A stretch of DNA of 15,085 nt, from positions 1 through 15,085 of the forward strand of contig JAEEIQ010000094.1 in NCBI GenBank assembly GCA_016281435.1, in the 5' to 3' direction. Source of the stretch: Bacteroidales bacterium. Lineage in GTDB: Bacteria > Bacteroidota > Bacteroidia > Bacteroidales > UBA932. Within the stretch, counting starts at the first letter, position 1; every line of letters begins with the position of its first letter. Shown piece by piece: positions 1-7,053 of this stretch. A model generated the notes under the pieces. That model was not told where the DNA came from and made no database searches. It was given only the letters and a program-made list of their open reading frames with translations. A program made the position numbers and the translations under genes.

Positions 1-850
1 CCATCAAACCCGGGGTGCAGAAAACATAGTCCCCGCGGCGGGTTCCGCGGTTCGAGGTCTGGAAAACTCCTGGGGTAAGGGCCTGGATAACGTCAATATA
101 CGGGGTTTCGTCCGCTATGTAGTCCTGGCACTTGAAGTCCGGGGCGTCCTCCGGCAGCTTGTAGTGGTGGTTGTCGGCACGCGAGACCGAATTGAAATCC
201 CCGCACATGAACCAATAGTTATTCCTTGCGTCCGGATCCTTCAGGACAGTGTGGTCGCAGATGTACTTGACCTCCATCCTGCGGTACTCGTCGCCTTCGC
301 GGGCGGCGCCGCTGCGGGCCCGGTCGGCGACAGGGACTCCGTAACGGTACTTCTGCGGATAGGTATGCACGCTGACTACGTTCAGCTTGCGGCCGTCCCC
401 GAGATCGAAGCGGGCCCATCCGGCACCGTGCACGACTATCGAGTCGGGCTTCGCGCCTTCGATGTGGAGCATCTCCTCGATGGGCCAGCGGGAGGTTATG
501 ACCTGCGGATAGTTGTCGCGATGCATGCACATCATGACGTGCTTGTGGCCATAACGGGCCGCCAGTTCGGGCCAGTGCTTCGGAAGATACTGCTCGTCCT
601 CGTCCAGGCTTTGGTCCGTCCCGTCGATGTACAGGGTCTTGGCCTCGGCCCAGACGCATACATCCGGCTTCTTTTTCTTCACCCACTTGACGAAGTTGTC
701 GTAGTGGTTGGGCTGGTCGGACCACATCCCGTTCTGGATGTTCCAGTACAGGATGCGGACCTTCCGTGCCTTCGGCGCCGCCGCGGTCAGCATCAGCAGC
801 AGCCCTGCTGCTGCGACCAGTAACGCCGCGATTTTGAAAATGCTTTTCAT
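1..850 (-). CDS. Exported endonuclease/exonuclease/phosphatase (EEP) family protein, C-terminus cut by window edge
   Basis: Reading leftward from the ATG at 850, the frame stays open to the window edge and gives 283 residues without a stop, so this is a partial gene. Residues 1-26 form a signal peptide (MKSIFKIAALLVAAAG..., then LTAAAPKA) with no lipobox cysteine, so the product is probably periplasmic or released rather than lipid-anchored. The EEP fold begins at once: WNIQ (N37), DVCVWAE (E69), NYPQVITSRWP (about 113-123), VVSVH (H162), CGDFNS (D218, N220) and RRGDYVF (D274). These match the metal-binding and catalytic motifs of the DNase I/exonuclease III/sphingomyelinase superfamily. The terminal SDH motif would lie beyond the window. 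It is a clear paralogue of the C-terminal domain of the gene at 11627-14509 but lacks its fimbrillin-like half. Its ATG overlaps the stop of the upstream gene by one base (TAATG), implying translational coupling as the next gene of the operon. EEP members cut phosphodiester or phosphomonoester bonds in nucleic acids, lipids or inositol phosphates; the substrate here is unknown. Confidence 0.88.
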   Translation of the reverse strand, partial: MKSIFKIAALLVAAAGLLLMLTAAAPKARKVRILYWNIQNGMWSDQPNHYDNFVKWVKKKKPDVCVWAEAKTLYIDGTDQSLDEDEQYLPKHWPELAARYGHKHVMMCMHRDNYPQVITSRWPIEEMLHIEGAKPDSIVVHGAGWARFDLGDGRKLNVVSVHTYPQKYRYGVPVADRARSGAAREGDEYRRMEVKYICDHTVLKDPDARNNYWFMCGDFNSVSRADNHHYKLPEDAPDFKCQDYIADETPYIDVIQALTPGVFQTSNRGTRRGDYVFCTPGLM

Positions 851-2334
851 TATTCTATTGTCACTTCCTTGACGCAGCGGGTGTAGATCGAGGGCGTGCC
901 CTGGCTCTTCGTCGCGGTGGAGGTGTCGAGGTTGATTATACCGAAACGGAAAGTATAGGCTGATGAAGCCCCGCTCTCGCGGTCCGTCCAGTACTGGGGG
1001 CCTTTATCGGTGCCGCCGAGAGTCATGGCTTCGGTAGCTCCGCAGGCGGTCAGGGCCGCCTCGAACTTCGCGGCGGCAGCGGCGGCGGAATCGTCACCTT
1101 TCCTGTAGTCCGTGGTGTTGGCGGTAAGGGCCGCGTCGTAGGCTTTCCCGTAATAGACATTGTACATTATTTCCCACTCGCTACGGGAAGGGACCCTCCA
1201 GCCGGAACCGAGCTGTTCGCAGGCGTAAAGGGCGTACCTGTCGTCAAAGTTTTCTCCGGCGACGGTCTTTACGGCGCTTACGTTCGCCGCCGGGTCGGTA
1301 GTCGACGTAGCACCTGTTGTCTGGGAATTGGGGCCCCAGGTATGGATGGCTCTCCAGGGCGAGACAATCTTGCCCTTGGTGTTGTCAGCAGGGTTCACCC
1401 AGAAATAGACGCCTTCGGTCCCCTTTGCCGTAGCAAGGTGCGGATCAGCCGAGGGGTTCACGAAGATCAGGCTTCCTACGGTCCCCAGATCGATCACGTC
1501 CCCGCCAGCAAGGGTCGCAGAGGAGGCGACGCTCTTGACGGCGACCTCGGTATCGCTCCTGATGAACGAGAAATCCATGCCGGCGGCATAAGTAGTCGGG
1601 ATGATGCTGATATAATACGTGCCGGCGGGGAAAGGATTGCCGTCAGATGTGGAAAGCGTCACGTTGTCCTTTCGGAGGGCAGCGAGCTTGTTCGAAGAAT
1701 AAGCCATGCCCGGCATGTCGACGCGAAGCCTGTCCACGATATAGGTCCCGTCCTTCGTCGTGACCTTCAGGGCCTTGAAGGAAGGGCTGGAAGGACCGAC
1801 GGTGAACTTGATATAGGCGCTGACGTGGCGGAACACGAAATTCTCGTCTTCACTGACCGCGACCATGGCGCCGTGCCGGCTGTCCCATCCGTCCTTGACG
1901 GCGATCTGGTCCTGCAGGAAGGAGAAGTAGACCCTCGCGCCTCCGTTGTACCATTGGTTCACCCCGGAAAGAGGATAGGCAGCATAATACTTCCCGTTGA
2001 CGTCAGCAGCCGCCGGATCGCCGCCGGTGGTAAACGTGGCGGTCGCGGCCGGAGTGGTAACGGAGGTGATATACTCGGCGGAAACCACCGGGGTCGTCGG
2101 ATAAGAATTGGCGGTGCCGGACCATACGCTGATCACGTCCCCGCTTTTCCAAAGGACATGGACCCCGTCGGAGGTAGTGCGGGTAGGATGAGTCTCGCTG
2201 CTGGTAGCCCTAAGTGTAAGAAGTGCATCCTTGGAGGCGTCTCCGGGAGCGGCGACGTTGCTTTTTTCGCACGAGGCGGCAAGAAGGGCGGCGGAGAATG
2301 CCGCGATAATCATTATCTTTTTCATGGCATTCAT
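850..2334 (-). CDS. Lipoprotein with fimbrillin-like N-terminal domain and FISUMP/C-type-lectin-like C-terminal domain (copy 2)
   Basis: This encodes 494 residues from the ATG at 2334. A start at 2325 (MKKIMIIAAF...) is equally plausible and gives a cleaner signal peptide. The lipobox ends LAASC with C22, so an outer-membrane or surface lipoprotein is expected. Residues about 38-288 resemble the fimbrillin/Mfa-like family, with DVISVWSG, YYAAYPLSGVNQWYN and GWDSRHGAMVA. Residues about 298-494 resemble the FISUMP (Fibrobacter succinogenes major paralogous) domain, which has a C-type-lectin-like fold: GVYFW, WRAIHTWGP, GWRVPSRSEWE (about 378-388), QYWTD, SAYTFRFG and a terminal YTRCVKE. The protein is a close paralogue of the upstream 520-residue product, from which a 46-residue micro-ORF separates it. 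It lacks the acidic linker of that copy. The stop TAA overlaps the start of the EEP gene. A binding or adhesin-like role at the surface is inferred from the folds; no catalytic motif is seen. Confidence 0.88.
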   Translation of the reverse strand: MNAMKKIMIIAAFSAALLAASCEKSNVAAPGDASKDALLTLRATSSETHPTRTTSDGVHVLWKSGDVISVWSGTANSYPTTPVVSAEYITSVTTPAATATFTTGGDPAAADVNGKYYAAYPLSGVNQWYNGGARVYFSFLQDQIAVKDGWDSRHGAMVAVSEDENFVFRHVSAYIKFTVGPSSPSFKALKVTTKDGTYIVDRLRVDMPGMAYSSNKLAALRKDNVTLSTSDGNPFPAGTYYISIIPTTYAAGMDFSFIRSDTEVAVKSVASSATLAGGDVIDLGTVGSLIFVNPSADPHLATAKGTEGVYFWVNPADNTKGKIVSPWRAIHTWGPNSQTTGATSTTDPAANVSAVKTVAGENFDDRYALYACEQLGSGWRVPSRSEWEIMYNVYYGKAYDAALTANTTDYRKGDDSAAAAAAKFEAALTACGATEAMTLGGTDKGPQYWTDRESGASSAYTFRFGIINLDTSTATKSQGTPSIYTRCVKEVTIE

Positions 2335-2337
2335 TTT

Positions 2338-2478
2338 TTAACTGCCCCAGATCTCGGAGCTCCAATCGTATTTTTCATTCAGGTCGTCAGCCGTGGTAGG
2401 ACTGGCGCAGAGAAGGTCCTCGGCCTCAAGCGGCATCTGCCAGGCGCGGGGAGATTCGTAATCCAAAGTCTTTTTCAT
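2338..2478 (-). CDS. 46-residue micro-ORF between the two fimbrillin-FISUMP genes
   Basis: This small frame begins ATGAAAAAG at 2478 and ends TAA at 2338-2340. The product starts MKKTLDYESP, contains LEAEDLLCAS in the middle and ends EKYDWSSEIWGS. It is acidic in its second half and rich in Trp (three residues), with one cysteine (C24) and no hydrophobic signal peptide. It sits 16 nt after the stop of the upstream fimbrillin-FISUMP gene and 3 nt before the start of the downstream copy, exactly filling what would otherwise be the longest gap within the operon. From memory, short Bacteroidales peptides of the form MKK-x-Y-x-x-P followed by an acidic, LLCAS-like core recur near fimbrillin-like and SusCD genes, usually annotated hypothetical. 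That resemblance supports a real gene, but no function is known to me. Confidence 0.68.
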   Translation of the reverse strand: MKKTLDYESPRAWQMPLEAEDLLCASPTTADDLNEKYDWSSEIWGS

Positions 2479-2494
2479 ATCCGTGAAAATCTGA

Positions 2495-4057
2495 TTATTC
2501 TACTGTGACTTCCTTGACGCAGCGGGTGTAGATCGAAGGCGTGGTCTGGCTCTTCGTTGCGGTGGAAGTGGTGGCGTTGATGAGGCCGAAGCGGAAAGTA
2601 TAGGCTGACGACTCGGCCTTCTCGCAGTCCGTCCAGTACTGGGGACCTTTCTCGGTGCCGCCGAGCGTCATGGCTTCGGTCGCTCCGCAGGCCGTCAGGG
2701 CCGCCTCGAACTTCGCGGCGGCGGCAGCGGCATCGTCGTCGCCCGTGCGGTAGTCGGTCGTGTTGGCCACCAGCTCATTGTCCAGGGCCTTTCCGTAATA
2801 GGTGTTGTACATGTACTCCCATTCCTTGCGGGTCGGGACCCTCCATCCGGCGCCGAGCTGCTCACAGGCATAGAGGGCATATGTATCGCCGTAGCCCTCG
2901 CCCGCCACCGTCTTCAAGGCAACGATGTTTGCGGCAGGGTCCGTCGAAGTGGCTCCGGTGGCCTGGCCGTTGGGGCCCCAGGTGTGGATGGCCCTCCAGG
3001 GGGAGACTATCTTTCCCTTGGTCTTGTCGAAGGGATCGATCCAGAAATAGACGCCCTCGCTCTTGTATGCGGTTGCAAGGTGCGGGTCGGGACCGGTCGG
3101 GAGCTCCTCGTTGAAATTCAGGCCGTCGATGCTTCCGAGGTCGACGATCTCGCCGCCCTGGAGTTCATGGCCGACGGAAACCTGCTTTGCCACGGTCTTG
3201 CCGTCGGCATTCGTGAAGGTCAGGTTGAATTCGGAGTAAGCGCGCGGGACTATGCTGATATAATAGGTCCCGGCTTCGAACGCAGCACCGCCGGCAGGGG
3301 CGATGGTCACGAAATCGCTTCTCAGGGCCTTCAGGTTGTTCGGCGAATACGTCATGGCCGGCAGGTCCACGCGGAGCCTGTCGACGATGTTCGTACCGTC
3401 AGGAGTCGCAACCTTGAGCGAGACGAACGGGGCGCAGGAGGCTGCCACAGTGAATTTCACATAGGCGCTGAGATGGCGGAAAGTGAAGTTCCCGTCCTCG
3501 GAAGTCGCCACCATGGCGCCGTGCCTGGAATCCCAGCCGTCCTTGACCGCGACCTGTTCCTTATAGAAAGAGAAATAGAGGCGGTAGCCGCTGGTGTTGT
3601 ACCACTGGTTCACGCCGGAAAGCGGATAGGCGGCGAAGTACAGGCCGTCTGCCGCCACGGGCTCGGGAGAGTCGGGCCTCTTGAACGAAGCGGTGACGGA
3701 AGGGGTCTCGAAATCGGCGGTATATTCCGCGGAAACGGGACCTCCCACGTTGAAGTCATTGGGCGTTCCGGACCACACGCTGATCACGTCGGTCGAGCTC
3801 CACTGGAAGGAGATGCAGCCAGCGGCCGCTTCCGGCGCGGTGACGGTGATATGGCCGAGAAGCCTGTCGTCCGTTGGAACAACAGGTCCCTCCGGTTCTT
3901 CCGGATCTGTGTTCTCTCCGGGGTCGACGACCTCGGTATTCTCTCCGCCTTCTTCTTCCTGGTTGCTGGAATACTTCGGCTGCTTTTCGCAGGAAGCGAG
4001 AACCAGCGCTGCGGCAGTCAGGGCCGCGATAATCCATCTGATTTTCATAAGCGTCAT
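2495..4057 (-). CDS. Lipoprotein with acidic linker, fimbrillin-like domain and FISUMP/C-type-lectin-like domain (copy 1)
   Basis: This encodes 520 residues from the ATG at 4057, which overlaps the upstream stop as TAATG. A start at 4048 (MKIRWIIAAL...) gives a more typical signal peptide. The lipobox VLASC places the lipidated cysteine at 23. Residues about 33-58 are a Glu/Pro/Gly-rich spacer (QEEEGGENTEVVDPGENTDP...) that could hold the domains off the membrane. Residues about 70-312 are fimbrillin-like (DVISVWSGT, YFAAYPLSGVNQWYN, DGWDSRHGAMVA), and about 325-520 are FISUMP-like (GWRVPTRKEWE at about 404-414, QYWTD, SAYTFRFG, YTRCVKE). It is most similar to the 494-residue neighbour, particularly in the last 190 residues, including an identical Ala-rich AAAAAAKFEAALTACGATEA stretch. 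It carries an extra cysteine, C478, in YWTDCEK where the other copy has YWTDRES. No enzyme motif is visible; a surface ligand-binding role is inferred. Confidence 0.88.
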   Translation of the reverse strand: MTLMKIRWIIAALTAAALVLASCEKQPKYSSNQEEEGGENTEVVDPGENTDPEEPEGPVVPTDDRLLGHITVTAPEAAAGCISFQWSSTDVISVWSGTPNDFNVGGPVSAEYTADFETPSVTASFKRPDSPEPVAADGLYFAAYPLSGVNQWYNTSGYRLYFSFYKEQVAVKDGWDSRHGAMVATSEDGNFTFRHLSAYVKFTVAASCAPFVSLKVATPDGTNIVDRLRVDLPAMTYSPNNLKALRSDFVTIAPAGGAAFEAGTYYISIVPRAYSEFNLTFTNADGKTVAKQVSVGHELQGGEIVDLGSIDGLNFNEELPTGPDPHLATAYKSEGVYFWIDPFDKTKGKIVSPWRAIHTWGPNGQATGATSTDPAANIVALKTVAGEGYGDTYALYACEQLGAGWRVPTRKEWEYMYNTYYGKALDNELVANTTDYRTGDDDAAAAAAKFEAALTACGATEAMTLGGTEKGPQYWTDCEKAESSAYTFRFGLINATTSTATKSQTTPSIYTRCVKEVTVE

Positions 4058-6381
4058 TATTTATTGTATCTTATTGCAATGTACTCTATCATGTTGCCGT
4101 GGGTCCCGGAAGTTGCGTCAGCGCACTTCGCGGCCGAGTAGCAGTCCCCGTCCGAGCATGCGTCGCTTGCCGGAATCAGCCTTATGTACAGGTCAGACTT
4201 CCCGAGGACCTCAAGGGGCATGGGAAGGTTGATGTGCTTGGTTCCCGAGGTGGTAAAGGTAAGGGTCTTGGTGTCCTTCGAGAGGTCGGGCACGATATAT
4301 TCTCCGAAGGTGTGCCACTCTTCGTCGTCTCCTTCCGCCATGGAGTCCGTGACAGCCCACTGGGCTTTCCAGAAACGGGGTGTGAAGTAGTTGTCGTTGA
4401 AGGTGGCCAGCTGCAGGGAGATATGGTCGGTGCTTATTCCGGCCGTCGAGACCTTCATCATCCATGCATGCGGGCGGCCGTCGGCGGAGAACCAATTGTC
4501 GTTCTTCCAGACCTGATAGGCCGCTCCCTGGACGGTGCAGTTCCCGTCGGAGTTGATGTTCTTCGCTCCGGTTTCCACGGCGGCAGGGCCGCACCATTCC
4601 TTCGAGCCGTCGGCGTTGGTGCCGACAAAGCCGGACATGGCCGCGTTCCATCGGTCCTTCGCAGGGTCGAGCACTATCCCGCAGCCGTTGACGTTGCCCA
4701 TGTGGACTCCGAACATGTTGCCGTCCTTGCGGCCTATGGGACCGAGATAGGAATAGCTGTTGCGCGTGGTCATGCGCTGGCCCCAGGTGGCCTCGGTGTA
4801 GCCGGCGTAAGTATGGGTGAACCATCCGTTGTCCCCGTAGGTGGGCCTGAGCACCCCGGCGTCGGGATCGGGATTCCAGAAGCGGTATTCCGTCAGCATG
4901 GCGGCGAATCCATCCTCGAAATTGTCCTTCATTCCGGACCATATATCCTCCTTGGTCTGGGGGCGTATCTGGTAAGTCCCGAGGCGGCCGAGCGAAGGGT
5001 CGTCCTCGACGTCGACGGGATCGGCGCCTTCCTTCCATGCGAAGCGCGGGAACCTTTCATGCACTATGACCCCGGACAGTTTCCCGGAGCCGTAGGGCAG
5101 GCGTGTCCCCTCGTTACGGAAGGAGCATACGGTGTTGGTCACAAGGTAGATGGACTGGCCGTTCCTATCCAGAAGCAGGCGGGGGAAGGCGTTGAAACGG
5201 TTCGAGAGGGCACCGACCGAATAGCCTTCGTTGATCGGGACGAGCGAACCCTTGCGGACCGCGAACTCGACGTCCTTGAGAGTGACGAAGGTGTAGAGAT
5301 CCGAGTCGGTAAGTTCGGAGATGCTCTTCTCTTTGACGGGCACGTCGGAGGCCGTCCCTTCCTCACGGGAGACCACCATGGACGCGGCCACGCCGGAGAT
5401 CTCGATGCGGTCGGGGTCGTTCTTCAGGGTGGGCACGGTCCCTGTCAGGAGGATGCGGACCTTGTCGTAACGCCGGAAGATGTTGTCATCGACGGTGGCG
5501 CATTTCAGATACACTCCCCCGACTCCGTCGTAAGACTCGAGGTATGCCGCCTTCTTGGTGCCGTTGTAGTCGATATTGGTCGTCGTGGTCTGCTCGTTGG
5601 AAGCGACGTTGCCGGAAGCGGGGTCGCTGACGATTATGCCTTCGATGAGGACATAGTCGGTCACCGGCCGGCCGTCGGCTGCGTAATCGCCCTTCAGTTC
5701 GGAATAGCTTATAACCCTTCCGAACTCTTCCGCGGCATTGCGCTGCACGACGTTGAAAACCACCGACTTTTCGTCTCCCCAGCCATCAGTGAATGAGAGG
5801 GTAAGGGTCGCGTTACGGGGCGTAGAGGCCGTGTTGGGATCGGCATCGACGCTCAGGGTGCCTTCCGCGATGCGCGCAGAACGTATCCATTCGGGGGCGT
5901 CTTCGGGATACGCCGTCACGCAAGCTATCCGGTCGTCCGGGACATTGGTGGTCAGGGAGACGGAATGGCTGCCGCCGGCCCCGTGGACATCTATGGAAGT
6001 ATTGGCAGCCGTCAGTTTGGCCTCGATGCCCTCCTGCTTGATGCTGAGGGTGTCGGCCCTGTCCCCGACGGCACTTACGACGAAGACGCGGCCGCTGCGG
6101 CGGAATCCCGGGTTGGCCTCGACGCTGACCGTGAATTCCCCGTCTCCGCTGCCGGACTTTTCGTCCGAGCGTATCCAGTCCGCGCCCTCCTCGATGATCA
6201 CGTCATATTTACCGTTGGCCCAGACCTGCAGGTCCACTTCACTTGCCGCCGCCGGAGCGAGGTACTCCCTCTGCGGCAGCCCGAGCTCGACCAGCGGCAC
6301 CTGCAGGGCATCGTCCACCTTGCAGGAGAAGAAGACCGGGAGCGCGGCGAGAATCAAGAATAATGTTTTGCCTGTTTTCAT
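4057..6381 (-). CDS. Lipoprotein with two BACON domains, DUF5689 and an uncharacterised C-terminal domain
   Basis: This encodes 774 residues. The start at 6381 (MKTGKTLFLILAALPVFFSCKVDD) gives a lipoprotein signal with C20 followed by KVDD, an acidic tail of the kind linked to surface export in Bacteroidetes. GGAAGA lies just before the ATG. Two BACON-type immunoglobulin-like repeats follow at about 35-118 (GADWIRSDEKSGSGDGEFTV, ANPGFRRSG, TLSIKQEG) and about 125-215 (PEWIRS, TLSVDADPN, VFNVVQRN). Residues about 222-480 match DUF5689, opening VISYSELKGDY...YVLIEGIIVSDPASGN and closing LGTYQIRPQTKEDI; this family has an OB-like beta barrel. The last ~290 residues (from about 485) are Trp/Tyr/Asn-rich with no motif I recognise; a jelly-roll binding domain is possible. 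BACON 1 is related to the first domain of the 219-residue protein encoded upstream. The product is probably a surface substrate-binding protein filling the SusE/SusF position. Confidence 0.87.
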   Translation of the reverse strand: MKTGKTLFLILAALPVFFSCKVDDALQVPLVELGLPQREYLAPAAASEVDLQVWANGKYDVIIEEGADWIRSDEKSGSGDGEFTVSVEANPGFRRSGRVFVVSAVGDRADTLSIKQEGIEAKLTAANTSIDVHGAGGSHSVSLTTNVPDDRIACVTAYPEDAPEWIRSARIAEGTLSVDADPNTASTPRNATLTLSFTDGWGDEKSVVFNVVQRNAAEEFGRVISYSELKGDYAADGRPVTDYVLIEGIIVSDPASGNVASNEQTTTTNIDYNGTKKAAYLESYDGVGGVYLKCATVDDNIFRRYDKVRILLTGTVPTLKNDPDRIEISGVAASMVVSREEGTASDVPVKEKSISELTDSDLYTFVTLKDVEFAVRKGSLVPINEGYSVGALSNRFNAFPRLLLDRNGQSIYLVTNTVCSFRNEGTRLPYGSGKLSGVIVHERFPRFAWKEGADPVDVEDDPSLGRLGTYQIRPQTKEDIWSGMKDNFEDGFAAMLTEYRFWNPDPDAGVLRPTYGDNGWFTHTYAGYTEATWGQRMTTRNSYSYLGPIGRKDGNMFGVHMGNVNGCGIVLDPAKDRWNAAMSGFVGTNADGSKEWCGPAAVETGAKNINSDGNCTVQGAAYQVWKNDNWFSADGRPHAWMMKVSTAGISTDHISLQLATFNDNYFTPRFWKAQWAVTDSMAEGDDEEWHTFGEYIVPDLSKDTKTLTFTTSGTKHINLPMPLEVLGKSDLYIRLIPASDACSDGDCYSAAKCADATSGTHGNMIEYIAIRYNK

Positions 6382-6393
6382 TTCTTCCGATCT

Positions 6394-7053
6394 TTAAGGG
6401 TTCTGGGTTACCGTGATGAGCGCAGCCGGGAAAGGCGAAGGTTCGACCATGCCCGGAATGTCGAAAAGTATTTCGGCCTTGCGGACCGAACCGGAGATAT
6501 TGACCGCCACGTCGAAGGAGATGCCTTCGGAAGCGACCTTGACGCCGCTGATCCAGCCGCCGTCGCCCTCTGTCCATTTTATGATCGGGACAATGCGGTC
6601 GAAACAGGGCGAGAGATTGGTGGTCACCGTGGTGCCAAGGTGGCCGCCGGCGGAAGAAGGAGAGAAATTACGCGTCGCAGGCGTGAATCTGGGAGCCGTT
6701 ATCGCTCCGGCCTGCTGCATCCAGACCGTGTCCTTGACGGCACCGGCCGAAAGTGCGATCGCGAGGCTGCGGGTCACCCCGGGATTGGCCTCGTAGGTGA
6801 AGAGCATATCCCCCATGCCGTGGCCGCTTTCCCTGTCAAGGGTGGCCCAGACCTTATCCTGGGACCACAGCCCGCACTTCCAGTCCCTGTCGGACCAGAC
6901 GACCACGCGGGTCTTGCCTGCCTTCGAGCTGAGCTTGACGAGGCGCGAATCCACCGCAAGGGGATAATCCACTTCGTACGGCTTCTCGCACGAAAGGACG
7001 AGAAGGGCTGCGAAGAAAGCTGCCGATATCTTTTTAAAGCCCATATTTCTCAT
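6394..7053 (-). CDS. Short lipoprotein with two BACON-type domains
   Basis: This encodes 219 residues from the ATG at 7053, which overlaps the end of the SusD-like gene by 20 nt. The alternative ATG at 7044 (MGFKKISAAFF...) reduces the overlap to 11 nt and keeps the whole signal peptide. The lipobox LVLSC gives C22, followed by EKPYEVD. Residues about 35-118 form a BACON-type Ig-like repeat (WSDRDWKC, ATLDRESGHGMGD, ANPGVTRS, DTVWMQQAG) closely resembling the first BACON of the next gene. Residues about 125-219 are a more divergent second repeat ending ALITVTQNP. BACON domains are usually attached to enzymes or other binding modules, so a protein consisting of nothing else may be a spacer, a small carbohydrate- or mucin-binding subunit, or a component of the SusCD complex. 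The position directly after susD is typical of SusE/F-type accessory lipoproteins. Confidence 0.85.
   Translation of the reverse strand: MRNMGFKKISAAFFAALLVLSCEKPYEVDYPLAVDSRLVKLSSKAGKTRVVVWSDRDWKCGLWSQDKVWATLDRESGHGMGDMLFTYEANPGVTRSLAIALSAGAVKDTVWMQQAGAITAPRFTPATRNFSPSSAGGHLGTTVTTNLSPCFDRIVPIIKWTEGDGGWISGVKVASEGISFDVAVNISGSVRKAEILFDIPGMVEPSPFPAALITVTQNP

Larger units (their letters stand above)
850..4057 (-). repeat. Tandem duplication of the fimbrillin-FISUMP gene
   Basis: The genes at 2495-4057 and 850-2334 are direct tandem paralogues. The resemblance is visible in the DNA: the 3' ends share long near-identical tracts around the terminal YTRCVKE codons (about 870-900 and 2515-2545) and around the Ala-rich region (about 1024-1085 and 2669-2730). 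The N-terminal leaders, the acidic linker (copy 1 only) and the short segment around TTSDGV (copy 2 only) differ. The 46-residue micro-ORF lies between the copies. Confidence 0.85.

Noticed and set aside
1030..1100. GC-rich repeat-like run encoding poly-alanine in both FISUMP genes as a possible phase-variable microsatellite
   Set aside because: The run uses imperfect gcg/gca/gcc codons rather than a uniform short repeat, so slippage is not specifically expected.
1342..2508. 388-codon plus-strand frame across the second fimbrillin-FISUMP gene and the micro-ORF
   Set aside because: A similar shadow frame exists opposite the tandem paralogue (2984-4141), which is what duplicated sense coding would create; no motif is visible.
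850..4057. FISUMP-like C-termini as sulfatase-modifying (formylglycine-generating) enzymes
   Set aside because: The fold family is related, but the sequence follows the FISUMP pattern (GWRVP, QYWTD, YTRCVKE) and lacks a convincing catalytic cysteine pair.
4099..5796. 565-codon open frame on the plus strand opposite the BACON-DUF5689 gene
   Set aside because: It is antisense to a gene with clear domains and a signal peptide. Its product is Val/Gly/Arg/His-rich with no recognisable motif, as expected from the complement of GC-rich coding DNA.
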